From contig JBAYUQ010000003.1 in NCBI GenBank assembly GCA_041675005.1, positions 124,001-188,000 of the forward strand: DNA of 64,000 bases. Reading direction: 5' to 3'. The stretch's first letter is position 1. The number at the start of each line of letters is the position of its first letter. The translations under genes and the position numbers were made by a program. This document shows, in pieces, positions 1-8,560 of the stretch. Source of the DNA: PGYR01 sp041675005 (GTDB lineage: Bacteria; Bacteroidota; Ignavibacteria; Kapaibacteriales; UBA2268). The notes under the pieces were generated by a model that had not been told where the DNA came from, did no database searches, and saw only the letters and a list, made by a program, of their open reading frames with translations.

Positions 1-1
1 A

Positions 2-1234
2 GTTGTACCAATAGAGCCAGAGATAATCGTACCGATAGCTACATCTGCAATTGCTGCCAATTTCCAAGTGAAACTGAACGAAGAGTATTCTAGCGATACT
101 ATATTTGTGAAATATGACAAAGATTTAAAATTTGAAGCTATTTTGGGCTACGTATTCTTTGAAGAGAACAACACAACTATACCCCCAAGATATGATTTAA
201 TTTCTAATAAAGAAGCTGAAGTATTCAAGACAGATAAATTGAATTTTGATAATTCACTATCTGGCTATCATAATATATTGAATATATTAGGGCAGCGATT
301 CCAGAAATTCCCTGAAGTGAAAATTGACTTGGTTGGTTGTAATTCTGATTTTGATATAGAGCAGGGCAATAAGGAATTATCACAGAAAAGAGCGGAAACA
401 GTAAGGGATTACTTCGTAAATACTTGGAAACTGAATCCAGATAGGTTCACTATATCAGCAAGAAATCTACCAGAAACTCCATCAAAAACGGACAATGAAT
501 ATGGACGTGCAGAGAACAGAAGAGTTGAAATAGTTCCACAAGATTGGACTATATTTAAACCGCAATTAATGTCAGATACAACTAGCTCAACAGATAAGAA
601 TCTAGAAGTCACTATGCTACCAAAAGTAGATTCTAAACTACCACTCACTAATTGGGAAATTGAGATATTTAACAATGAAGGTGTGAAAAAGTCATTTTCT
701 GGTTTAGGAAATCCTCCAGAATCGCTAGAGTGGAATCCAATTGAAGATTTGGGTAAACTACCAACAGAGGATAACCCCCTTAGTTTCAAATTGAATGTCC
801 GAGATAGTATAGGTACAGAAGAAAGCTTTGCTGGAGAGATACTCACAAATGAGAAAAATTCATCTGAAATGAGTTTCGTTCAGAAATTCGTCAATGATGC
901 AAAAACAGAAAAATATAATCTAATCCTATTCGGGTATAATATAACTCAATTGCCACCAGTAGCGGAGGTAACTCTTAATCTAGTTAAGGAGAGAATCACG
1001 GATAAATCGCAAATAGTATCCATAGAAGGATATTCGGATATGATAGGTGATGAAGAATATAACGTAAAACTATCTTATGATAGAGCAATAGCAGTCGCTA
1101 AAGCACTAGAAGTGAGTGATGAGAAAGCAATCGGTCGTGGTAAAATTAAGAATGAAATATATGACAACAAATTACCCGAAGGCAGGTTCTATTCTCGATC
1201 AGTTATTATAACACTACAAGGCACGAAAAAGTAG
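2..1234 (+). CDS. OmpA-family envelope protein, 5' truncated by window edge
   Basis: The frame is open from base 2, so the GTG at 68 is not a convincing start and the gene begins outside the window. Two OmpA-like peptidoglycan-binding domains are visible: the first ends in an AENRRVEIV motif near base 535, the second is C-terminal (RAIAVAKAL, then RSVIITL). Between them lies a beta-rich linker with a W-x-I-x-I core. The same architecture, from a YVFF motif onward, occurs in the full-length protein at 19362-21308, so the missing 5' part probably encodes a similar beta-barrel. Expected role: anchoring the outer membrane to peptidoglycan. The family call is firm; the specific role is inferred. 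Confidence 0.85.
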   Translation, partial: VVPIEPEIIVPIATSAIAANFQVKLNEEYSSDTIFVKYDKDLKFEAILGYVFFEENNTTIPPRYDLISNKEAEVFKTDKLNFDNSLSGYHNILNILGQRFQKFPEVKIDLVGCNSDFDIEQGNKELSQKRAETVRDYFVNTWKLNPDRFTISARNLPETPSKTDNEYGRAENRRVEIVPQDWTIFKPQLMSDTTSSTDKNLEVTMLPKVDSKLPLTNWEIEIFNNEGVKKSFSGLGNPPESLEWNPIEDLGKLPTEDNPLSFKLNVRDSIGTEESFAGEILTNEKNSSEMSFVQKFVNDAKTEKYNLILFGYNITQLPPVAEVTLNLVKERITDKSQIVSIEGYSDMIGDEEYNVKLSYDRAIAVAKALEVSDEKAIGRGKIKNEIYDNKLPEGRFYSRSVIITLQGTKK

Positions 1235-1246
1235 AGTAGCATTAAT

Positions 1247-1684
1247 CTAAAACCCAGTGGATTCTGACTCAGCTGCTTCATTTATTCTATAAAGGAAGTT
1301 CCTAGCTATCATTTGGGCTCTTGTCATTGCTTCTTCAGCTTTATCACCTTCGAATAGCTCATCTAATGTTTCACTGAAAAGTCTAAGCCATTCAGCAAAT
1401 TGTATATCACTCATCTGAGTTTTTTTGCTAAGGATAATGTGTTTCAGCATTGGGTTGCCTCTGAATTGGTTTTCACCAAAAAGTATTCCAGCCCAAAAAT
1501 TATACATGTTTGGTAGGTGAGTTTCCCAATCAACTCCTGCTATATCATCGAATATGAATCCTAGTATCGGACTTGCTTGTACTTTCCCGTAGAAAGTATC
1601 TACCATTAGTTTTATATCTTCTTTGTCTCTTATATCGTGTTTCATTTTATTTTTTTTGTGAAGTGAAGTATCAAATTTGGACAT
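1247..1684 (-). CDS. Group III truncated haemoglobin
   Basis: This is a 145-residue haem-globin of the short 2-on-2 type. The block H56-L-P-N-M-Y-N-F-W64 followed by G-N-P-M-L-K-H82 matches the group III (trHbP/Ctb-like) E-F region, with H82 the likely proximal haem ligand. These cytoplasmic proteins bind O2 or NO. The start is uncertain: M1 has no clear ribosome binding site, and M14 (base 1645) is an alternative that removes a lysine-rich extension. It converges with the OmpA gene on its left, only 12 bases away. Confidence 0.85.
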   Translation of the reverse strand: MSKFDTSLHKKNKMKHDIRDKEDIKLMVDTFYGKVQASPILGFIFDDIAGVDWETHLPNMYNFWAGILFGENQFRGNPMLKHIILSKKTQMSDIQFAEWLRLFSETLDELFEGDKAEEAMTRAQMIARNFLYRINEAAESESTGF

Positions 1685-1859
1685 CGGATAATTTAGTCTT
1701 TTATTGTACAGTTTTCAAGAAAATTATCGATCCAATTGTATCCCACCAACTGAAAGTCATTGCCATAATAAATAGCTGTTGAATTTTTGAAAAAATAATC
1801 CCTCAATCTATTTTCTAGTTACTAAGAGCAGGAATAATTATTTTAAGCTTCCAATTCCA

Positions 1860-1867
1860 TATATTTG
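1860..1867 (+). promoter_or_regulatory. Putative Bacteroidota-type -7 box
   Basis: TATATTTG fits the TAnnTTTG -7 consensus of Bacteroidota promoters and lies 39 bases before the FAD oxidoreductase start. I see no clean TTG -33 element at the right distance, so this is tentative. Confidence 0.35.
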
Positions 1868-1905
1868 TAATTATTATAATTACTCAATAACAATGGGTTT
1901 TGGCT

Positions 1906-3441
1906 ATGGGATTCAAATCTTTTACTATTAAAATGCCTACTGATTATACCGAAGATACGCTTCGTTATACTATCGAAAAAATGATTTCAACTACGGAGTT
2001 TGAATATTCTATCGATAAAAAATCACTCGATGGACGACAAAAAAACAATATTCATTGGCTCATAAAAGTTTCTGTGTCTTCAAAAACAATCAAAGGTGGT
2101 GAAGATATAGATGCCCCTTTGCTTGATATACCAAGGGTAAATACTGATAAGCTGGCAATTGTAGTTGGTAGTGGTCCTGCAGGTTTCTATTCTGCCTATG
2201 TACTCAGAAAAGCTGGGTTCAGAGTAAGGTTAATCGAACAAGGCCCCGAGGTATTCCAAAGAATAAAAGATGTGAAGTTATTCCATAAAAAACGCATACT
2301 AAACGAAAGATCTAATTATGCTTTCGGCGAAGGAGGTGCTGGAACATTCTCCGACGGAAAGCTGACATCCAGAACAAAAACAATAAAACTTGAGCGAAAT
2401 TATATATTCAATGAGTATATAGAAGCGGGAGCACCAGAAGAAATTCGCTACCTTTCCAAACCACATATTGGCTCTAACTTGCTAGTTAGAACTGCTAAAA
2501 ACTTGCGTATGAAGTTTATCGACCTTGGTGGTGAAATGCTCTTTGATACTGAAATGACCAATATAAATCTGAACAATGGTATCGTCACATCAATCGAGAC
2601 AAACAAAGGGCAAATGGAAGCAGATTATTTCGTAATAGCAACTGGGCATTCTAGCTATCCGGTATATGAGATGCTAATCAAAGCTGGTGTGATATTCCAA
2701 ACTAAGCCATTTGCAATTGGCAACAGGGTGGAACATACTCAAGACATCATAAATAATGCACAATGGAGGACTAAAGAGCTTCCTGGGGTAAAAGCAGCCG
2801 ATTACGCCCTTACGTTCAACGATGCTTCTAACCCCGTATATACGTTCTGTATGTGTCCTGGGGGTAATGTAGTGTCTGCGCCACCTACGCATGGAGTGAA
2901 CCTAGTCAATGGTATGAGCAATTACAAGCGTAACTATCCTTTTGCCAACTCCGCTATCGTAGCTGGGTTAGACCTAAAAAAACAACTCCAACGTGAAGTT
3001 CAACCTCTAGAAGCATTAGATTGGGTTATGAATTTGGAACGTAAGTTCTATGATTACGTTGATGGATATGACGCACCAGCCGTTAAAGTTGCCGATTTTA
3101 TCAATGGAAAAACGACATCTGTATTCCCAGAATCAAGCTATCCATTCGACCTGAAAAGTGCAGATATGGCTGATTTATTACCAGCTAATATTATAAACTC
3201 TCAAAAAGAGGCTCTACGTAAATTCAACAAACAGATGATGGGCTTTGACCAAGGAATCCTGATGGGACTCGAATCGCGTACATCGTCACCAATCCAAGCT
3301 GACCGCTCTAGAGATGGGCTTTGTGATGGATTCAGTAACTTGTATTTCGTGGGAGAGGGCTCTGGATTCTCTGGTGGTATTGTATCTAGTGGTGCCGATG
3401 GGATAAAAGCCGCAATAGACATAGCAAGAAAGGAAGCATAG
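1906..3441 (+). CDS. FAD/NAD(P)-dependent oxidoreductase (COG2509-like)
   Basis: About 511 residues. An N-terminal region of about 80 residues precedes a Rossmann dinucleotide-binding motif, VVGSGPAGFYSA, near residues 86-97. A second glycine-rich segment (FGEGGAGTFSDGKLTSR) and a C-terminal FVGEGSGFSGGIVSSGADG motif complete the FAD fold. This layout matches the uncharacterised NAD(FAD)-utilizing dehydrogenase family; the substrate is unknown. The reading frame also allows a TTG at 1900, but the ATG at 1906 is preferred. It appears to be a single-gene transcript ending before the hairpin at 3551. Confidence 0.85.
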   Translation: MGFKSFTIKMPTDYTEDTLRYTIEKMISTTEFEYSIDKKSLDGRQKNNIHWLIKVSVSSKTIKGGEDIDAPLLDIPRVNTDKLAIVVGSGPAGFYSAYVLRKAGFRVRLIEQGPEVFQRIKDVKLFHKKRILNERSNYAFGEGGAGTFSDGKLTSRTKTIKLERNYIFNEYIEAGAPEEIRYLSKPHIGSNLLVRTAKNLRMKFIDLGGEMLFDTEMTNINLNNGIVTSIETNKGQMEADYFVIATGHSSYPVYEMLIKAGVIFQTKPFAIGNRVEHTQDIINNAQWRTKELPGVKAADYALTFNDASNPVYTFCMCPGGNVVSAPPTHGVNLVNGMSNYKRNYPFANSAIVAGLDLKKQLQREVQPLEALDWVMNLERKFYDYVDGYDAPAVKVADFINGKTTSVFPESSYPFDLKSADMADLLPANIINSQKEALRKFNKQMMGFDQGILMGLESRTSSPIQADRSRDGLCDGFSNLYFVGEGSGFSGGIVSSGADGIKAAIDIARKEA

Positions 3442-3550
3442 TGAGATCCGGTGTGAACTGATTCTGGCGAAAAAGTGCCCTTACCTTCGGCCTTCACAAT
3501 TGTAACGGTTAGGCAATACCTCCCTAAACCTTACTCTAAATAAAAAAAAA

Positions 3551-3570
3551 GAGTAGCTTGTTTGCTACTC
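3551..3570. terminator. Bidirectional terminator hairpin
   Basis: GAGTAGC and GCTACTC form a 7-bp stem with a 6-base loop. An A tract lies on the left and a T-rich tract on the right, so it can serve both the oxidoreductase (plus) and the convergent secreted protein gene (minus). Confidence 0.7.
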
Positions 3571-3596
3571 TTCATCTTTTACGCTTATGCGATTAT

Positions 3597-3986
3597 CTAT
3601 TTACCAGGGTGTGCAGTTTCTAGCTTATCTTCTATTAGGAAGTCTTTTTTGATTTCTTCATATTTCTTCACCTCTGGCATCAATATTTTTTCCTCTTTAT
3701 CTGCATACCTTTCATTGTCGCTAAGTTTTACAGTGTACTTAGCACCGGGTTTTAGACCAGTTATGAAATAATAACCATCATTTTCTGATTTAGTGCGACC
3801 GTAATAAATACGATTGCCTTTTGAGTCGAACGCTTCTACACGCATCGCAACTGGCTCTTTTGTATCGCTATCTACTACATATCCTGTTAGTGATAGAACT
3901 ACTCCAAAGAATTGTGCTTCCGATACTTTGTAAGATGACATTAATCCCATCAAAGCTATAAGGGCCATTATTGTGATTTTCTTCAT
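3597..3986 (-). CDS. Small secreted carboxypeptidase-regulatory-like domain protein
   Basis: The ATG at 3986 is preceded by GGAG at good spacing and begins a signal peptide (MKKITIMALIALMGLMSS); an upstream in-frame ATG at 3998 has no such site. After cleavage the protein is essentially one beta-sandwich domain: L-T-G-Y-V-V-D-S-D-T-K-E-P-V-A, then G-Y-Y-F-I-T-G-L-K-P-G. This is the pattern of the CarboxypepD_reg/transthyretin-like fold. It is stand-alone rather than fused to a receptor or peptidase, so the function is unknown; it is probably periplasmic or surface-exposed. Confidence 0.65.
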   Translation of the reverse strand: MKKITIMALIALMGLMSSYKVSEAQFFGVVLSLTGYVVDSDTKEPVAMRVEAFDSKGNRIYYGRTKSENDGYYFITGLKPGAKYTVKLSDNERYADKEEKILMPEVKKYEEIKKDFLIEDKLETAHPGK

Positions 3987-4164
3987 TTTATACTCCATTG
4001 TTAATTTGTATTTCTATTGTTATATAATACTGATGAACATCTTATTAGTTACATTAGAAATATAGTGCCAAAACATCATTGACAATCCGAATTATGAGCT
4101 TATTGATTGAGGATTATGAAGTTAAAGAGTATTGCGAAGATTAGCATTAAAAATAAATAAATCG

Positions 4165-4190
4165 AGTGTGAAGCAAAATAACTTCACACT
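4165..4190 (-). terminator. Terminator for the lipoprotein gene at 4249-4863
   Basis: AGTGTGAAG and CTTCACACT form a perfect 9-bp stem with an 8-base loop. On the minus strand it is followed by a T-rich tract, as expected for a rho-independent terminator. The rest of 3987-4248 shows nothing I can name. Confidence 0.65.
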
Positions 4191-4248
4191 GTGGAATATA
4201 TTTACTACGTATAAGTACCTAGGGATAAGGGGTTAGGTAAGCGAGCAA

Positions 4249-4863
4249 TTAATCTAATTCTAGTGAATCCAAGGTGATAGTGATATTGTCAGTGCCTAAC
4301 TTGTAGTCTAGCTCTACGAAGCCGTATTTATCATTGTAATAAAAAGTCGCTGAAGTATCGGTAGTATTATATTTTTGAGCTTTCAAAACCCAGCATGAGT
4401 CTTTGGCTACGTGATTGTTAACCATTTCTCTTCCCATTACTTTTATATAACCTTCTATCACATAGCCATTATATGGGCTATGTTTGAATTTGACAGTATG
4501 CTCTGTATGAATTGAATCACCAATAGCTACTGGGAATTCGATAGTTGGAGGAGGTAGCAAATTAGTAAGATTAAGATACTCTCCCAAAGGGTGGGGGAGC
4601 TGTATTTTCTGAGTACTATTAGATACATTCGATTCTATGCTGTTACCGGTACTGCTTCCCTTGTCTTGCCTAACTTCTGTTTCCAATAGAATTTTAGAGA
4701 CGAATCCAGATACAACTGTTTTTTCGACAGTCATTAAATCTTCGAATTCAGAATTCGAGTATTTTACTTTGTATATATATTTCACTCCATCTTGATAGGG
4801 CGTTTGCTCCGAACAAGAGATGAGTATCAAAGTTGCTATAAGTGTGATTAGTGTTTTTTTCAT
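4249..4863 (-). CDS. Hypothetical lipoprotein
   Basis: The frame opens at 4899, but the ATG at 4863 starts a clean SPII signal: MKKTLITLIATLILISC with C17 as the lipidated cysteine. The mature part (about 188 residues) has alternating beta-strand character with serine/asparagine-rich and proline-rich stretches in the middle. I recognise no family. It is probably an outer-membrane-anchored periplasmic protein. It is divergent from the hydrolase-OsmC gene and has its own terminator. Confidence 0.6.
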   Translation of the reverse strand: MKKTLITLIATLILISCSEQTPYQDGVKYIYKVKYSNSEFEDLMTVEKTVVSGFVSKILLETEVRQDKGSSTGNSIESNVSNSTQKIQLPHPLGEYLNLTNLLPPPTIEFPVAIGDSIHTEHTVKFKHSPYNGYVIEGYIKVMGREMVNNHVAKDSCWVLKAQKYNTTDTSATFYYNDKYGFVELDYKLGTDNITITLDSLELD

Positions 4864-4977
4864 GGTTTCTGACCTAAAAAAATATGCTTTTTTTAGCACA
4901 TAGATTACATTTTAAAATTGCATTATATAGAATTATAGTACAAGTTATATTTACAATTGACAACATAAGAGAAAATC

Positions 4978-6186
4978 ATGAAATCTGAAAGATTATTATT
5001 CAAAAATTCTGATGGACTAGAGCTATCTGCTCGTCTCGAACTACCTATTGATAGAAAACCAGTAAGTTATGCGATTTTTGCTCATTGCTTCACTTGCAAT
5101 AAGAATTTGACAGCAGTAACTAATATAACACGAGAACTCACAAATAGTGGATTTGCAGTTCTAAGGTTTGATTTTACTGGGCTGGGTGAAAGTGAAGGAG
5201 ATTTCTCTGAAACCAATTTCTCATCGAATATTGACGATTTGGTCTGTGCCGCTGATTATCTAGCAACTAACTATGGGGAGCCGACACTGATAGTTGGGCA
5301 TTCGTTAGGTGGAGCTGCCTCGATATTTGCAGCTACAATAATTGATTCTATAAAGGCCGTGGCTACTATTGGTGCTCCGTCTTCTCCCGATCATGTCAAA
5401 CATCTTTTTGAAGAAGATATAACTCAGATAGAGACTCAAGGATCAGCTAAAATACTATTAGCCGGAAGACCATTTGAAGTAAAAAAACAATTTCTTGATG
5501 ATATTTCTTCAAAGAATATGAAAGCAACTCTTGCTAATCTGAACAAAGCCATATTAATAATGCACTCACCTCAAGACACTACAGTAGGTATTAGTAATGC
5601 GGCGGAAATATACACAAATGCCAAGCACCCTAAGAGTTTCGTAACTCTGGATGGAGCTGACCACTTGTTAATGAATAGTCGTGATTCGAAGTATGCGGGT
5701 CAAGTGATAGCGGGATGGGTTAGCCGATATGTAGATACAACAGAGGCAAAGAAGCTAAGACCCAAAAAGACAGTCCTAGCAAGAATAGGAAGTACAGGTT
5801 TTACAACTGATATCCAATCAGGGAACCATTCTATTACTACTGATGAACCATTAAGCGTTGGTGGTGATGATTTTGGACCTAATCCCTATGATTTGTTGAT
5901 GGCTTCTCTAGGAGCTTGCACAGCTATGACTATGCGTATGTATGCAGATAGAAAGGGATGGGCAATAGATGAGATTATTGTTCATTTGAGTCACGAGAAA
6001 CAACACGTCAAAGATTGTCAAGATTGTGATACTACTAGTGGGTATATAGATAAGATAGATAAAGAGATAGAAATTATAGCCGATTTGGATAGTGAGCAAA
6101 AGCAACGACTATTAGAAATAGCAGACAAATGCCCTATTCATAGGACTCTGCACAATGAAGTTAAAGTAAACACTAAATTAATCTAG
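4978..6186 (+). CDS. Alpha/beta hydrolase - OsmC fusion protein
   Basis: 402 residues in two domains. Residues 1 to about 255 form an alpha/beta hydrolase with nucleophile elbow GHSLGG (107-112, Ser109), preceded by FDFTGLGESEG, and a late D-x-x-H pair in LDGADHLL. Residues from about 265 form an OsmC/Ohr-type domain with the two usual cysteine motifs: SLGACTAMTMR and, near the end, DKCPIHRTLHNEV. This bifunctional architecture is known as a conserved family. The OsmC half suggests thiol-dependent peroxide reduction; the hydrolase substrate is unknown. It is convergent with ribD, 1 base apart. Confidence 0.88.
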   Translation: MKSERLLFKNSDGLELSARLELPIDRKPVSYAIFAHCFTCNKNLTAVTNITRELTNSGFAVLRFDFTGLGESEGDFSETNFSSNIDDLVCAADYLATNYGEPTLIVGHSLGGAASIFAATIIDSIKAVATIGAPSSPDHVKHLFEEDITQIETQGSAKILLAGRPFEVKKQFLDDISSKNMKATLANLNKAILIMHSPQDTTVGISNAAEIYTNAKHPKSFVTLDGADHLLMNSRDSKYAGQVIAGWVSRYVDTTEAKKLRPKKTVLARIGSTGFTTDIQSGNHSITTDEPLSVGGDDFGPNPYDLLMASLGACTAMTMRMYADRKGWAIDEIIVHLSHEKQHVKDCQDCDTTSGYIDKIDKEIEIIADLDSEQKQRLLEIADKCPIHRTLHNEVKVNTKLI

Positions 6187-6187
6187 A

Positions 6188-7285
6188 TTATTTTCTTACC
6201 CATATTGCTTTTATATCAGAGTCAATCACTTCTGTCTGGGATAGACGAAATCGGCTATCGTCGGATAGGTGGAGAGGTCTGATGTATTCGAAAGGTGATA
6301 TACCTGATCCAAGTATTTTCGGGCTTTGGTAAGTTATTATTTCATCTATAAAGTCAAGCTCGTAGAACTCCGAGAAGAGCTTAGCTCCGCCTTCTAGCAT
6401 TATATGCCCTATATGGTATTCTTTGAGTAGGTCTCGCAATGCTACGCTCACATCAACTTTACCCTTAGTATTCTTGGAAATTGATTTTACGTTAAGTCCT
6501 TCGCTTCGCATCTGATCGACTAGTTTTATATTCTGAGCTTCATTTGTACAATATATAATTGTGTTTTCCTTTGCATTTTCATCTTTGAGGAGATGAGAGC
6601 TAAGAGGCAATTGCAGATGACTCGCTAGTACTACTCTCTTCGGGTTGCGTCCTTCTGCTAAACGAACATCGAGCATTGGATTATCTTGGCGAACAGTACC
6701 GCTACCAACCATTATAGCGTCTATATCTGATCGGAATTTATGTACGTCTATTCTGCTAGCTTCGCACGAAATCCACTTACTTTCGTGATCTCTTTGAGCC
6801 ATATATCCATCCAAAGTCATCGCAAATTTAGCAGTAACGAATGGTCTTTTCTCAAGCATATTAGTAATAAAAACTCTGTTGAGCACCTTGGCTTCGTTTT
6901 CTAGTATTCCTACAGATGTTTCTATTCCGTTACCCTTCAGTGCTGAAACTCCATTACCTTTGACTATTGGGTTGGGGTCTTCCATTGCTATTACAACTCT
7001 ATCGGGCTTTTTCTCTATTAGTAAATCAGCACACGGAGGTGTTTTACCGTGATGAGTACATGGCTCCAATGTAACATATACAGTGCATCCCCTCAAATCA
7101 CCTTCTACCTTACTAACAGCGTCAACTTCAGCGTGTGGCCCACCAAATTCCTTGTGGTAGCCAGTAGCTATTACATTATCTTCTTTCACAATTACACAAC
7201 CAACAAGCGGATTAGGCGATACATTACCTCTGCCTAATTCTGCTTGCTCTAGTGCGAGTTTCATATATTTATTATCAGTACTCAT
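6188..7285 (-). CDS. ribD: Bifunctional riboflavin biosynthesis deaminase/reductase RibD
   Basis: 365 residues, the usual length. The N-terminal zinc deaminase has H51-A-E53 and the P-C76-x8-C85 ligand pair (PCTHHGKTPPCADLL). The C-terminal reductase begins with FVTAKFAMTLDGY and carries GSGTVRQDNPML and MLEGGAKLFSEF. It catalyses deamination of diaminohydroxyphosphoribosylaminopyrimidine and then reduction of the ribosyl side chain. Its start overlaps the 3' end of the upstream lipoprotein gene by 4 bases, suggesting translational coupling. I found no FMN riboswitch nearby and no other rib genes. Confidence 0.95.
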   Translation of the reverse strand: MSTDNKYMKLALEQAELGRGNVSPNPLVGCVIVKEDNVIATGYHKEFGGPHAEVDAVSKVEGDLRGCTVYVTLEPCTHHGKTPPCADLLIEKKPDRVVIAMEDPNPIVKGNGVSALKGNGIETSVGILENEAKVLNRVFITNMLEKRPFVTAKFAMTLDGYMAQRDHESKWISCEASRIDVHKFRSDIDAIMVGSGTVRQDNPMLDVRLAEGRNPKRVVLASHLQLPLSSHLLKDENAKENTIIYCTNEAQNIKLVDQMRSEGLNVKSISKNTKGKVDVSVALRDLLKEYHIGHIMLEGGAKLFSEFYELDFIDEIITYQSPKILGSGISPFEYIRPLHLSDDSRFRLSQTEVIDSDIKAIWVRK

Positions 7286-7749
7286 TCTTTTAGCTTTATT
7301 CTTTTATTGAAATAGATCTCATTTGGCTTAATTGGCAGAATTAAATACACTTCGATTTCGTTAAGTTTTTCGAATAGATTTACTCCATTATGCGAATAAG
7401 CATATACTTTCTTCCCACCTACAAACAATGGCTCTACTGGTGAAATAGCACTAAAAAAACTTTTACTTTCTGAAGTATTCAAAATTGTCTTACTTTTTGC
7501 ATCTTTGATTATCACTCTAAGCTGCTCAGAAGATGGGAAATAATACTCTTGTACATTTAATAATCTCTCTACTTCTAAACTTAGTGTGAAATTATTTTGG
7601 CTAAACGTATAAGACGGAGTAACTAAGAAGACTGAATCAACTGAATAAAATGGTGTTTCAGTCTTACCTATATCTATTGTTTTAGTAGAAGCACAGCTAA
7701 AAATAGACGATAATATTAACAAAAACGTTATATTGTATATGTAATTCAT
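7282..7749 (-). CDS. Hypothetical lipoprotein upstream of ribD
   Basis: The ATG at 7749 gives MNYIYNITFLLILSSIFSC, a typical SPII signal; the longer frame from 7779 would spoil it. The mature protein is about 135 residues, beta-rich, without a recognisable domain. It overlaps ribD by 4 bases and so shares its transcript. The gap to the divergent gene at 7780 is only 30 bases, so at least one promoter must overlap coding sequence. Confidence 0.6.
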   Translation of the reverse strand: MNYIYNITFLLILSSIFSCASTKTIDIGKTETPFYSVDSVFLVTPSYTFSQNNFTLSLEVERLLNVQEYYFPSSEQLRVIIKDAKSKTILNTSESKSFFSAISPVEPLFVGGKKVYAYSHNGVNLFEKLNEIEVYLILPIKPNEIYFNKRIKLKE

Positions 7750-7779
7750 ACTTAACCTTAACAAATCATAAATTAGCAA

Positions 7780-8550
7780 ATGAAGAACTCTACAATATAC
7801 TATATTTTTTTGATAATCGCGTTACTACCTGTTACACTCCTTTCTGAGGGGTCTGCTGGCGAAGATGCGAATTATGAATCTAGAAGAATAGTTGATATGC
7901 CTACGGCTGGGATTACACCCAAAGGTACGTTCGAGGTAAATGCTTTTCTAATGCAATCTGGTGGAATGATGACTGAGTTTGCAGCATCTCCATTTACTAA
8001 TTTTACAATAGGTGTTAGTTTCGGTGGTAGCAGTATTATCGGAGTAAGCACACCATCTTTCCAAGATTTTCCCGGCGTTCAGATAAAGTATAGAATATTA
8101 GACGAAACTAAATCTTTTCCAGCACTAGCAGTTGGCTTAAACTCGCAAGGTTTAGGGCTTTATGATAAAGGTCAAGAAAGATATCAAACAGCATCACCCG
8201 GATTTTATCTAGCGTCTTCTAAGAGCTTCAAATGGCCGGTAGGATTAGTATATGTACACGCTGGTATCAACTATTCGTTAGAACCAACTCCAAGTGATAG
8301 AAGTGTCAATTTCTATTTTGGGGCGGAGCAAACAATTTATAAAAGAATATCAATTGGAGCAGAATTCAATGCTAACTTGGAAGATAATTCATACTTTATG
8401 GATAGTAAGGGATTATTAAACTTTCAGGTGAAATGGGCAGCTTCCGAAAACCTAACTGTTGCATTGATGTTCCGTGATGCGTTTGCTAATTTCAAAGCTT
8501 CCAATTCACTAGTCAGATTCGTTGGTATAGAGTACATCAGTAGATTCTAA
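7780..8550 (+). CDS. YjbH-like outer-membrane beta-barrel protein
   Basis: 256 residues with an N-terminal signal (residues 1 to about 25). The mature sequence opens with YESRRIVDMPTAGITPKGTFEVNAFLM and continues in short amphipathic strands with glycine turns, ending in an aromatic residue (ISRF) as outer-membrane barrels do. The MPTAG start resembles YjbH-like barrels common in Ignavibacteria/Bacteroidota. The function is unknown. Confidence 0.6.
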   Translation: MKNSTIYYIFLIIALLPVTLLSEGSAGEDANYESRRIVDMPTAGITPKGTFEVNAFLMQSGGMMTEFAASPFTNFTIGVSFGGSSIIGVSTPSFQDFPGVQIKYRILDETKSFPALAVGLNSQGLGLYDKGQERYQTASPGFYLASSKSFKWPVGLVYVHAGINYSLEPTPSDRSVNFYFGAEQTIYKRISIGAEFNANLEDNSYFMDSKGLLNFQVKWAASENLTVALMFRDAFANFKASNSLVRFVGIEYISRF

Positions 8551-8560
8551 TTCTAAGGGA

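Noticed and set aside
7286..7780. FMN riboswitch upstream of ribD
   Set aside because: ribD overlaps an upstream gene and no conserved FMN-aptamer segments were found.
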